The position numbers were made by a program, and so were the translations under genes. A stretch of DNA of 64,000 nucleotides, taken from Xenopus tropicalis. Taxonomy: Eukaryota > Chordata > Amphibia > Anura > Pipidae. The notes beneath the pieces were generated by a model. That model saw only the letters and a list, made by a program, of their open reading frames with translations, did no database searches and was not told where the DNA came from. The stretch spans positions 21,344,482-21,408,481 of the forward strand of contig NC_030681.2 of assembly GCF_000004195.4 (NCBI RefSeq), written 5' to 3'. Positions 54,401 through 64,000 of the stretch are shown here, in pieces (within the stretch, counting starts at the first letter, position 1; each line of letters opens with the position of its first letter).

Positions 54401-57400
54401 TGATGTAAATAAATAAGATTGTGCTCTTTTGTACAAATGTTACTATTTTTTATATTTGAAGGTCAACTTTACAAAGTAACAGTGCCGGTGATGGTCACTC
54501 AAGCTCCAGGAGGGCCGCGAATACTTCAGCCACCTGTTCAACAGTTCTTCCAACATATTCGCCATCCTTCAGGGCATGCTGCAAGCAGCCAATACAGCAG
54601 AAATGCTTACATAGAACAAAAATGGCAGCAGCAACCGGCTCAGGTTCACAGTTCTGAAGGACTAAATATATATGATCAAGAGGCCACCATTGAACCTAAT
54701 TATCAGAATAATAATAACGATGATTTGATTATTCAGCAGTCCATAGATTTGCAGCAGAATCTTACAAATAAGGGGCTTCATCAGCCCACAAACAGTTTGG
54801 AAGGCAGCAATTTAAATGAAATAACAGGGACGCTCTTTAGTCCTAGGCAGTCCAATGGAGGAATAGATCTGAACTCTGAGTCTGTGATGAATAACTTAAA
54901 CATGGCTCATTCCTTGCAAGGACAACCGGAAAATGAATATGCAAGCCTGTTAAAATCTCAAGATTCCGATGATGTCGTTGAGCTAATACTAATGGATAAT
55001 GAACTTGGTGATAAAACTTCCACAGGAGACAGTGGGAACGTTGGCATCCAGACTGGGGTAAGATTGCTGTGCTGCTTACAGCCTTAATGTTAAACATTTT
55101 ACTTGTTGCTTCTTCTGTCCATTGACAGCAGCCAAACAGTGCCAGCACTGGTAAGTAAGTAGCAGTAAAAACATATTTTTAAATTAAAATCATTCTGAAT
55201 GAAATGTCTCCCAGAATTTTCAGAAAATTCACAAGGAGAATTTCACATTTTTCCTAGCACTGGATAAAAACAGTGAAACCTGAATTTTACATATCATGAT
55301 TTTAAGTTTTCCCACATTTGACTATTATTATTTTTGTGCTCCCACCAATATATAATGAATAGTGCATTTCCCTAATTTAAAATTTTTGTTCCTGTCCCCT
55401 GAAAAATGTAAAATGATGGTTCTACTGTATCCCTAATCCCCATGTTGGATTATGGTGTCATGATACCAAAATGACATAAAGGTATGGGACCTGTTATCCA
55501 GGATGTTCGGGGCCTGGAATTTCCAAAATAATCTTTCAGTAATTTGGATCTTCATACTTTGTCTACTAAGAAATAATTTAAACCATTAAATAAACCCATT
55601 CGAATAGTTTTGCCTCCAGTAAGGATTAATTATATCTTAGTTGGGATCAAGTACAAGCTACAGTTAAAATTATTACAGAGAAAAATGAAATTCTAAAAAA
55701 TGTAATTATTTGATTGAAATGGAGTCTATGGAAGATGGCCTTCCTATAATTAGGAGCTTTCTGGATATTGAATTGTCAAATAACAGATCCCATACCTGTA
55801 CTATTCTCTTAGTAAGATAACAGCAAGATGACTGACAGTGCTGGTAATCAGCATTCTCATTGGTGAATTCTCTTGCATCCATAAGTTTTTGGATCAGTAG
55901 AATTCCTATTGGTGAGAATCCTTGCATGTGTAATTGTTTTTCATCAACTTCTTCAGAGAGCCAGGGGTGCAGTGATGTCATTTCAGTAGAAAACTTGCAT
56001 TTGTGCTTGAACACAGTATACATTCTTTACTGACAAAAAGCAGTTTTGGTAAAATGTTAATTTTGTAAATTATGAAAAAGTAAAAGATAATATAAAAAAA
56101 AAAATATTCTTATTTACTTATATATTTCTTATTTTGCTTAGATATCTAATGTGGAGAAGCAAGCAGTACCCCGTGAAATAGAGATCATTCAAGTTGATGG
56201 GACCGGTGACACTTCCTCTGATGAAGACCTTGGAAATGTGAGAGACCTAGATGAAAATGATTTTTTGGGCATTATTGACACAGAGGATCTTAAAGCTCTA
56301 GAAGAAGATGATACTGCATCAAATGACTCAACTAGTAATAGTAGTGATGATGAGGATCCGGAAATTGATGTCATTGAAGAGGTAAAGTAAAACAATTAAT
56401 GAAGAACAACAGCTGTCCTAATGCAAGCACATATTCTCCAAATACATTATATACAAATCTTCTCGCAATCACTTCTAATCAGCAAGGTTGGCTGTCAATT
56501 GTAAGTTCAAGTTCTAATATAACTATTTGCCAAGGATCAAATATGCTTGATGGAGACACTGGGGTTGATTTGCATCACTGTACTCCCTCCAATTTTAAAT
56601 ACAATCCTTGGAGTCATGTAAAATTAAAGTAGTTAAAATAACATTGGTAAAAGACACAGATCTACATACTCACCCAACTTTTCATTGGAGCTACCAATCC
56701 TTGCTACAATTAGTCTGCCCGTCACCTCGGTCAGGGATTTATGCACCTTCAGTAGCACATGAAAAATCAGCTGTTTATACTCATACTCATTCACATTTAG
56801 AACCACCATCTCTTAACCTTCTGTTTCTTTAATCTCGAACCATATACAGAAGTTGGATCACCACTCAGTCTTAAACGTCTCATAACTTCACTCAAATAAA
56901 CCCCCAAACAATACCACACACCTGCAGCATTTCATGCATCTGCACAAAAAAAAATACAAAACTGCCCTCCCATAAATACATCTCCCAATAGGGCTTCCTG
57001 CCCAGTTCTGCAGCTTCAACAAATATTAGATTCCAAAGTTTATTAACTGATATGCTATAACGGACTTCAATTTATACACATAATCCAATATCTGCCATGC
57101 ACTTTTTTTTTTCATTTTAACTGGTTTAGAAGTCCTAGGGGTCTATTTATTATGCTGTGTAAAATGAAAAAATAGTGTAAAAAGCTGTGTAAAATAAATG
57201 GAAAAGTTTGCCGTCCGAATGCCAGATTTTACACCGTTATTTTATGTAAGTTCAGGTGGAAGAAAACGCATAAAAAAAATGATGCTATTTTTTACACGGC
57301 GAAGCCTGGTGATGTGTCACCATTTTTTACACAACTAAATAAATCTGCCCCCTTGTGTCATATGCCCAGGCTGTTAATTACCACTGATACATTCTAGGAT

Positions 57401-60217
57401 GTATTCCAAGTTTAAATCAGAAATGGCCAACCTGCCCCTTTAGTTGCCAGACTAAAGCTTGCAGAATTTGTCAGTGAATGCTGGGACTTGTAGTTTACAC
57501 ACGCTCTGAAGGGCCAAGAGTTAGAATAACCTCACCGCTTATGAAGAAAAGAATAACATTCGTTTCAGTTGCTTAATCTAATTTCAGCAGGGTGCAAAAT
57601 GATTTAATGGTTGAATAAAATATTATCCCTTCTGCACAGAGCTGCAGGGTTATATGAAAATGCTGTTCCATTACGCATATCTTTAACTGTGTATCCAAAC
57701 GAACTACTGAGCAGACTGCATAATAATGCTGCCTATTATGCACGTCAGTTTGGGTTCACTTTTAAAATATAGATAACGTTCAAGAGACGCCAAACTCCCT
57801 TTAAAGATGGTCTATTAATCCTGAAAGCTTTTTTTATCCCATCAACTTTAACTGTATACACTTAAAGCTCTTATATTTCACAATGAGGCTTCATAATAAT
57901 GCTACACACAGTTTGCTGATAAGATAATACAGCTGAAATACAAAGGTGATCTGTACAATCACATTTCCAGGTAATTGTACAGAGTAGTGCTGCGGAATGA
58001 TATATTTCTTAAGATTGTCTGAAGGGCATTTATCATGTATTGATTTTTTGTGAAAATATTTACCATATTAATGATTATTTAGTCTATTATCAGTCTATTA
58101 TATATGGGTGTCTCCATGGCTCATTACTTGTTTCAAATCCAGGCTATGTGTGAGCTCTGACAGATAGCAGCCTTCCTTTAGTAGAACAAATTAATTTACC
58201 ATGTAAGGGCCTATATACCCTTTTTTCTTCATTCTTTGCTTTTGGGTTTTTACAGGCAGTGGCTCTGATAAAACCAGTATGGTTTATCCCACCTTTTTAA
58301 AGGAGAAGTAAATTCATTTTGGCATTTTACTGCCAATAGATTTGCCACATTAGTTCCACCTAGAACAGTGTATTTATTCTGCAGAAACCATTAACATACC
58401 TAAATAAACAGCTTTAGAAGCTTTCTCCGTTTGCTTAACATAGCAGCTGCCATTTTAAGCAGCTTCCTTCCTGCAGTCTCTAGCCGTTATAGCTGAGATC
58501 ACACATTCCTGAGGGAAGGGGGAGCGAGTTCTTGGCATTCTGGTGGGAGGGGGGAGCAGGAGAGAGGAGAGAACTGTGCAGACTCTAGTCCCGGGAATTA
58601 AGGCTGTTTCTGAGAGAGGAAGTCAGATACTGGAACATCGTGTTTACAAAAAAAGAGACAAGAAATCCTGTGTTTCTTTTGATAGAGGACTCATCATTTC
58701 AACATTACTGTAAGTGCATTTCAACATTACTGTAAGTGCTTATGGCTGTACTTACATAGACCTTTCTGATAAAACTTACTTATTTTTTACCTTTCCTTCT
58801 CCTTTAAGTTGCAGGCACTTACAGTATGGAATGCTATGGAATATTTGTTTTAGAAAGATACCTTTATTGTGAAATAATTGTCATGAAGTTTCTTATACTG
58901 AGTACTAAAACAATATTTAAGCACCAATGCAGTAACCCATACTAACTAATCACAAACCAATCTGCTGCAAGTTAAAAAATCTGAAAGCAAGTATCCAGTT
59001 GCTGTAGGTTACTCCACTAATGCAAACTTGCCCGTGTTTGTAAATGCACCAATGTGTCTGTTAGACCAGCGGTCATAAATCAGATTCTGTTCTCTAGTCC
59101 TGTTGAAATCCTATGCACGTGTATAATTCTGTTACATGTTATTGTGTTTTAGGATCCATTAAATTCTGGAGATGATGTGAGTGAGCAAGAAGTCCCAGAC
59201 TTGTTTGATACTGACAATGTCATTGTGTGTCAGTATGATAAGGTATTGTTACCCTTTCATCATAATAACTAAGCAATGTGGTGCACATGATAAAATATAT
59301 TTTACACTGTATGATATAGGTAACACAGAAACATTTGTCACCCAGGCATAAAAAACTGTATAATAGAATTCCTGTTCAAATTAAACATGATATCCAAATT
59401 CCTTTTTTAATTAACACATCCATAACCATTATAAAGGCATTTAAAAACCCCAGCTGTCAATCAAATTTTTGTAGATGTCACTGCCCTCCTTACTTCCACC
59501 TTCCTCCCCTTAATCTTATTTCATAGCATGGGCATCTGGTCCGCCATTCTGGCACACAAACAAGATTTTGGCATGATGCAAAGCTTTCCTTACTCACAAA
59601 ATGGCACTTGGCTGTTTGCTGTAGTTGTGTAATTCCAAGACTGAAGGAAACAAGATTTAAATAATTTTTATAGTGTAAGTGAAGTTTACTATGATTGACT
59701 AACCTGGCAGAAAAGAATTTGAAATGATTTCTTAGGGTGACAGGTCCCCTTAAATTATAGTAGTTTAAAACCAGGAAATCGCATGATGAACTTTTTTTTT
59801 TTTACAAAAAAGGTTTTGATAATCACAGAGGCCCCTGCTTCTTGTCCAGAGGGATTTCCAACCTACCCCTATTCATATCTTACAAGCCTTGTTCAGATAT
59901 AATTTTGGAATTAAGTCTCTGCTTGGCTTTGCTTACTAAACTTTTAATTTATTCACATTTTACACTTTTTTTTGTGTGTGTGTGGGGAGGGGGGGGGGGG
60001 TGCTAAGACCTTCACACTTCTGCCAAATCCATGGAAACATCGACACTGCTAAGGTTCTTAGAAATGCATGGACTTTACAATTAATTTCTTTTTCCTTGTC
60101 AACCTTTAGATTCATCGAAGTAAAAACAAGTGGAAATTCTATTTAAAAGATGGAGTCATGAGTTTTGGTGGGAAAGATTATGTTTTTTCTAAAGCCATTG
60201 GGGAAGCTGAATGGTAA
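45431..60217 (+). CDS. gtf2a1l: TFIIA alpha/beta-like factor (ALF), nine exons, 472 aa
   Basis: Coding exons: 45431-45460, 49415-49516, 51207-51327, 52462-52499, 53678-53771, 54462-55057, 56142-56381, 59153-59242 and 60110-60217. Frames join to 473 codons including the stop. The protein is a variant of the TFIIA large subunit that binds TBP-DNA with the gamma subunit during RNA polymerase II initiation. Residues 11-70 (PKLYKSIIEDVMESVREL...LWETKVLQSKATEGFF) form the conserved alpha helical-bundle region. A poorly conserved Gln/Asn-rich middle follows (about 85-330). QVDG at 344-347, before an acidic stretch, is the taspase-1 type site that splits alpha and beta. Residues 408-472 (DPLNSGDDVSEQEVPDLFDTDN... 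to GEAEW) are the C-terminal beta-barrel part. Exon 3's LWETKVLQSKAT and the SSTG-FSTGEM-GTS linker match ALF rather than GTF2A1. The 38-bp exon 4 is inferred from frame and homology to the ALF linker; the exon 3 donor (gttggc) is weak. Confidence 0.93.
45476..45990. other. gtf2a1l intron 1, first part
   Basis: It lies inside the 4-kb first intron. Apart from short unsupported frames and the phrase gttgtagaactacacctccc (a common repeat motif), nothing is recognised. Confidence 0.45.
46010..46190. repeat. ~71-bp tandem repeat, 2.5 copies
   Basis: The unit ggtttatcccttctcatcaagaggttgggcagggtaag...gacagagtgatagaa..gcaagctcac occurs near 46010, 46081 and, truncated, 46152. Confidence 0.85.
46191..47510. 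other. gtf2a1l intron 1, middle part
   Basis: No exon or complete repeat is recognised. A poly-T run of about 24 lies at 47311-47334. Confidence 0.45.
47512..48063. mobile_element. acaggtatgggat-family MITE with three core units
   Basis: It has a degenerate left end (ggtatggaacctattatcc), the right end gaacttatacctgt and about three tandem copies of the ~112-bp core unit between 47624 and 47940. It is an independent, smaller version of the 41.4-kb expansion. Confidence 0.8.
48172..48370 (+). mobile_element. CR1/L2-type LINE 3' tail
   Basis: It runs from tagattgtaagctctacggggcaggg to tgtacagcgctgccgtaccc and gtggcgctttataaataaag. It is the plus-strand equivalent of the tails at 28.9 and 37.3 kb. 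Confidence 0.75.
48375..48680. mobile_element. Inverted-repeat element (accccgggcctg)
   Basis: The left half has caccagtgattgtaatcac and gataccccgggcctgttagcag. The right half has the inverse ctgctgacagggccaccggcctggggtat, then a C-run and cagtgata. It is related to the insert in the MITE at 26.97 kb. Confidence 0.65.
49600..49930. repeat. Third copy of the 22.5-kb repeat, in intron 2
   Basis: It shares attctgtcatgatttttatg, cttgaaccaacaaa, gtgcctgagtctgagctttc, acattagaactgctttcagg and gccggacttggatttct with 22540-23130, as a single unit. Confidence 0.8.
49931..51200. other. gtf2a1l intron 2, remainder
   Basis: A/T-rich intron with no recognised element other than simple runs near 50880-50940. 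Confidence 0.45.
52164..52194. promoter_or_regulatory. E-box plus inverted CRE half-sites in intron 3
   Basis: The sequence has CACGTG (52164-52169) and, ten bases on, ACGTCAT-tg-ATGACGT, a perfect inverted pair of CREB/CREM/ATF half-sites. It lies between exons 3 and 4 of gtf2a1l. This could be an intronic enhancer or alternative promoter; function is inferred only. Confidence 0.3.
52500..53677. other. gtf2a1l intron 4
   Basis: I see no further exon with frame support and no full repeat. The phrase gtgccaaaatgttgggagcccc near 53168 also occurs near 48158, so repeat debris is present. Confidence 0.45.
55480..55799. mobile_element. acaggtatgggat-family MITE in intron 6
   Basis: It has degenerate termini (aaaggtatgggacctgttatcc and agatcccatacctgt) and a single copy of the core unit. 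Confidence 0.75.
57137..57355. mobile_element. Palindromic MITE (gtctatttattatgctgtg) in intron 7
   Basis: The left end ggggtctatttattatgctgtgtaaaa is mirrored by ttttacacaactaaataaatctgcccc, with inner arms gattttacacc and tttttacacgg. Confidence 0.7.
58300..58810 (+). repeat. Copy of the 30.1-kb interspersed repeat, intron 7
   Basis: This is the plus-orientation and most complete copy, from aaaggagaagtaaattcatt to cctttccttctcctttaag, so its ends are inverted (aaaggagaag / cttctccttt). It includes a small internal duplication (atttcaacattactgtaagtgc twice near 58697-58740). Confidence 0.8.
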
Positions 60218-60520
60218 ATATTATATGTTACACAGTGACAATCAGAATTGCTCTCTTTTTGGTGTGTCCCTATTTACATGATGTATGCAGGTGTGAGTCT
60301 GTTCTTTTATTTAGTTTCATAGTAGGTTTATGGAAATGGCCTAAGGGACATATAGATACTACTCTGGCAGTAATGTGCCTTATATCACACATCACTGCTT
60401 TCCACAATAGAATATGCAGCAGTAATAACACAAACGCAGAAACACGTGCTTTGCTACAGCATCAGCCTGGAATAGGCCTGTTGGTTCATTGTTAGCAATA
60501 TTACTGGATTTCATATACAT

Positions 60521-60966
60521 ACAGGTATGGGGCCTGTTATCCAGAATGCATTAACGGTACCTGGGGTTTTCCGGATAAGAGATTTTTCTGTAATTTAGAT
60601 CTCCATAACTTAAGTCTGCTAAAAATCATTTAAATATTGAATAAACCCAATAGGATTGTTTTGCCCCCAATAAGGGGTAATTATATCTTAGTTGGGATCA
60701 AGTACAGGTACTGTTTTATTATTACAGAGAAAAGGGAATAATTTAACCATTAAATAAACCCAATAGGGCTGTTCTGCCCCCAATAAAGATTAATAATATC
60801 TTAGTTGGGATCAAGTACAAAATACTGTTTTATTATTATATAGAAAAAGGAAACCATTTTTAAAAACTAGTATCATTTGCTTATAATAGAGTCTATGGGA
60901 GATGGCCTTTCCGTAATTTGGAACTTTCTGGATAAAGGGTTTCCGGATAAGGGATCCCTTACCTGT
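60521..60966. mobile_element. acaggtatgggat-family MITE in the probable 3' UTR
   Basis: Termini acaggtatggggcctgttat and gggatcccttacctgt are intact, and the core unit is present about twice. It lies 300 bp after the gtf2a1l stop, before the first good polyadenylation signal. Confidence 0.8.
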
Positions 60967-61337
60967 ACTGTGTATTTTTATAAGATGGCAACTTTTTTTT
61001 TTTTTTTTTTTTTTTTACAAAGCAGATACATGTTTCTGCTGTTATGAGATTTTATATATATATATAAAAAAAAAATACACATATATTTAAATGCATAAAT
61101 AAGAGCTTGCAATTCGACTTTTTGTTTTCAAGGTGATAACCAGAACGCTTTTCCACGGTGTTTAACTTGCAAAGAAGAGAAGGAAGAAAAAAATTCATTT
61201 GTATTTTTCACCCAAGCATTCTGCACTTAATAATAATAATAACAGCAGAAACAATATCAATTTTGTTGTTTTCTTTAAGTTAAATTTGCATCCTTATGAG
61301 TGAAATCTACATATTTTTTGTGTTGCAGCAGATATGA

Positions 61338-61343
61338 AATAAA
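61338..61343 (+). terminator. Candidate polyadenylation signal of gtf2a1l
   Basis: AATAAA about 1.1 kb after the stop codon, followed by TG/T-rich sequence (gttgatgcctttgtttt). It is a reasonable end for the transcript, but usage cannot be shown from sequence. Confidence 0.45.
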
Positions 61344-61479
61344 TATAATTATGCAGTAATATGTTGATGCCTTTGTTTTAAAAACTGTTGCAAAGGAAAT
61401 GAAGGAAAAAAATTGGTAAAAAGCAAGATTTAGTCTTGATTAGGTGTTTTTTGTTAGCCCTATATATTACAAGATGTAA

Positions 61480-61650
61480 CCATGCCCATGTTACCATGGT
61501 GGATAAGTGGGTACCGTTTCTGCCTTGCAGCACAGGGGTCATGAATTTGATTCCAGCCAGCGCACTATTTGCAAGGAGTATGTACATTTTCCTTGTGTGT
61601 GGGTTTCCATTAGGTACTCTGGTTTCCTAAAACACTACAAACCTAGTTTG
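61480..61650 (+). mobile_element. tRNA-derived SINE, diverged
   Basis: It has an A-box-like gtggataagtgggtacc, a B-box-like ggtcatgaatttgattcc and, downstream, gtgtgtgggtttccattaggtactctggtttcct. This tail phrase is typical of a widespread vertebrate tRNA-SINE group. It is too diverged to be active. Confidence 0.6.
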
Positions 61651-61829
61651 TGAATGTAATGGGAATTTTAGGGCAATGACATACTACAACGCTTTGAAAC
61701 CAACAAGAAGATACATGTGTCCCATAGGTCTCAATGTTGAACATCCCGGTGATCCAGGGTAATTGTGGAAGAATGCATTTTCCCATAATTACACTGGATC
61801 GCCTCATGTTTTTTTACATACTTCCATGC

Positions 61830-62140
61830 CAGATGAGGAGATTTGTCACCCGTGGTAAATCTGAGCTACCATAGGCAACAGGTCTCCTGAAAATACCATC
61901 CCCTTCTCTAATTATGAGAAAACGCAAAAGAGGGCATTTCCCCATGATTACGCACCATCACTTAATGTGATTTAGTTGTGGCAATCGAAATGTTACAAAA
62001 GGGGATGATATTTTTGTAAGATTCGTCATCTGTTGTAACACAGATTATTTGTGGGCGACAAAAATCTAATCTGCCATTACCCTTATTGTATTTTCTAGTG
62101 CAAGGCGATCTCCCTCTGGCGACAAAGCCCTATGTGTGTT
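61830..62140. mobile_element. Diverged gggagatttgtcgcc-type MITE
   Basis: It shows gatgaggagatttgtcacccgtgg, gaaaataccatcccctt, aaaggggatgatatttttg and ggcgacaaagccct in an order like the 39-40 kb palindromic elements, but strongly decayed. Confidence 0.45.
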
Positions 62141-62144
62141 ATTA

Positions 62145-63060
62145 TGTAGACCTCAATGGAGTAGAGACTGATGTGAATGCATAAATAACAAACAGTTAAA
62201 AAGTTTAAAACAATTTAGAATAAATTTCATTCAATTTCATTATTTAATATCATGCTGTAATTTTGTATTCCGTATTACACAATATTTAGGGGCAAATTTA
62301 GGGGGCAAAGTTCAAACTGGGTTGTACCAAAAAAATACCAGCAGATTGAATTTTTTTCTCAATTATTAATACTTTCCTGACTGTTAGGCCAGTACTTAAC
62401 AAACTGACGTGTGCTTAAGCAGATCAATGTGTCAGTTCATCAAAACTGTGTTTGCTGCTTTCAGTGGTCAGAGTCAATTCTTCCCATGGGTCATGTTGAA
62501 CTCTGAACAGCCTACAGATATGAAAAGTGCCTGCAAAAGAACAAGTATTGTGTAAATCTAATGCAGTGTTTTTCCATGTGCAGACCAGTCAATATAATTT
62601 CATGTGTTACAATTGGCCGCTCTTGTTAAATCAGCCAGTTTGTGACTTGCATGTCCAATGTGTTAGTGCGTTTTCCATTCTTGTACAAAATGATTCATCT
62701 TCTCAGGTTTAGGATCTGTAAGATAACCCATGTGCCAGATATATCTGATTTTGCCGATATATTTGCTTTCAGTTGTCCCCCGACTGCTGCCAGAAAATTA
62801 TTCACTAGGGATTCTCAATCCATCAACTTTGGCTCCCATAAAAATAGCAGAGGGAGGGTTGTGCGTATAATAAACCTCATTGCATGTTCACTGTGGCGTG
62901 TATATAGGAATATAAAGTATACCACTACTTTTGGAGGTGGTACCTTTATACAGTCTAATGAAGCAATGGGCACTGCCCTTTCATGTTGCACCCCTACGGC
63001 CAGTCTTGGGTAGGCTGTCTTTTCTATTAGATGTCCAACACAACTGTTCTAGGCAATCAA
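62145..63060. other. Gene-free stretch
   Basis: Short unsupported frames only; no recognised repeat. Confidence 0.45.
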
Positions 63061-63065
63061 TGTAT

Positions 63066-63225
63066 TCATGGGGTTATGTAACAAAAGACACTAAGTTTGC
63101 CCAGCAGCAGTAACCCATAACAACCAATCAGCAGGTAGCATTTATTGGTCACCTGTTTAAAAGCAAAGTATCTTATTGGTTTGCAATGGGTTACTGCTCC
63201 TGGGCAAACTAAATGCCTTTTATTA
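63066..63225. mobile_element. Short palindromic MITE, second copy of the 32.7-kb family
   Basis: The left side acactaagtttgcccagcagcagtaacccat is mirrored by atgggttactgctcctgggcaaactaaatgcc. It matches 32721-32886 in plan and size. Confidence 0.8.
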
Positions 63226-63289
63226 TTATTATATTTTTATTACTTTATTTAACAGCTATCTCTTTTTCTTAGGCTGACAAAGAAATGGA

Positions 63290-64000
63290 AAGTCTCAGAA
63301 CAGTATCATTTCAATGGTAGTTTTATTTTAACAGTGGCAGATAGCACATCAAAAGGAAAATCGAAAAAATAACTTTAAATAAAAGATAGCAACTGATTTG
63401 CATTTCATTGAGTGAAATAAGTTTTTGAACCCCTACCAACCATTAAGAGTTCTGGCTCCCACAGAGTGGTTAGACACTTCTACTCAATTAGTCAACCTCA
63501 TTAAGGACACCTGTCTTAACTAGTCACCTGTATAAAAGACACCTGTCCACAGAATCAATCAATCAAGCAGACTCCAAACTCTCCAACATGGGAAAGACCA
63601 AAGAGCTGTCCAAGGATGTCAGAGACAAAATTGTAGACCTGCACAAGGCTGGAATGGGCTACAAAACCATTAGCAAGAAGCTGGGAGAGAAGGTGACAAC
63701 TGTTGGTGCGATTGTTCGAAAATGGAAGGAGCACAAAATGACCATCAATCGACCTCGCTCTGGGGCTCCACGCAAGATCTCACCTCGTGGGGTGTCAATG
63801 ATTCTGAGAAAGGTGAAAAAGCATCCTAGAACTACACGGGAGGAGTTAGTTAATGACCTCAAATTAGCAGGGACCACAGTCACCATGAAAACCATTGGAA
63901 ACACATTACACCGCAATGGATTAAAATCATGCAGGGCTCGCAAGGTCCCCCTGCTCAAGAAGGCACATGTGCAGGCCCGTCTGAAGTTTGCCAATGAACA
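63290..64000 (+). mobile_element. Tc1-like DNA transposon, left part
   Basis: The 5' non-coding part holds gagtgaaataagtttttgaacccctac, then cctgtcttaactagtcacc and ctccaaactctccaacatgg, which immediately precede a Tc1-type transposase. The exact left terminus is uncertain; the right part lies beyond the window. Confidence 0.8.
63588..64000 (+). CDS. Tc1/mariner-type transposase, N-terminal 137 codons
   Basis: The frame opens with [20 protein letters not shown] and stays open to the end of the window without stop or frameshift. The first helix-turn-helix ([22 protein letters not shown]), a basic GRPR-like linker ([12 protein letters not shown]) and a second helix-turn-helix ([24 protein letters not shown]) form the paired-type DNA-binding region that recognises the inverted terminal repeats. 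The DDE catalytic domain would follow outside the window. The intact frame makes a recent copy likely; whether it is active cannot be judged. Confidence 0.88.
   Translation, partial: MGKTKELSKDVRDKIVDLHKAGMGYKTISKKLGEKVTTVGAIVRKWKEHKMTINRPRSGAPRKISPRGVSMILRKVKKHPRTTREELVNDLKLAGTTVTMKTIGNTLHRNGLKSCRARKVPLLKKAHVQARLKFANE

Overview
The window is vertebrate nuclear DNA, almost certainly from a clawed frog (Xenopus, most likely X. tropicalis). The evidence is spliced genes with GT-AG introns, very high density of short inverted-repeat DNA transposons with frog-typical termini, a Tc1-like transposon, CR1/L2 LINE tails and Penelope-like elements. The species is inferred from repeat style and protein resemblance; no database was searched.

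Layout. 1-6760 is a satellite array of ~296-bp monomers arranged as a ~1177-bp four-monomer higher-order repeat. It is interrupted at 2714-5452 by a Penelope-like retroelement that is a near-perfect inverted dimer (two head-to-head GIY-YIG endonuclease fragments) flanked by a 15-bp target-site duplication. Immediately beyond the satellite, 6982-13349 on the minus strand holds a complete nine-exon gene for a 469-residue PKC/AGC-like serine/threonine kinase with a charged, repeated N-terminus. 13.4-45 kb has no gene I can support. It is packed with MITEs, palindromic elements, CR1/L2 tails, a second Penelope-type fragment set in TA microsatellites (38.6-38.9 kb), an internally amplified MITE (40.9-42.5 kb) and a G-rich minisatellite (44.1-44.9 kb).

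45431-60217 on the plus strand is a complete nine-exon gtf2a1l gene (TFIIA alpha/beta-like factor, ALF; 472 residues). It starts in a CpG-rich promoter and retains the taspase-1 type QVDG cleavage site. Its introns and probable 3' UTR carry more of the same repeats. The right edge (about 63.29 kb to the end) is a Tc1-like transposon whose transposase reading frame is open from 63588 to the end of the window.

The two host genes are transcriptionally independent and about 32 kb apart, with outward-facing (divergent) orientation. One encodes a cytosolic or nuclear kinase of unknown substrate; the other a general transcription factor variant known in other vertebrates to be germ-cell biased. The most unusual structures are the Penelope palindrome inside the satellite, and the satellite monomer itself, which looks like a tandemly amplified MITE plus linker.
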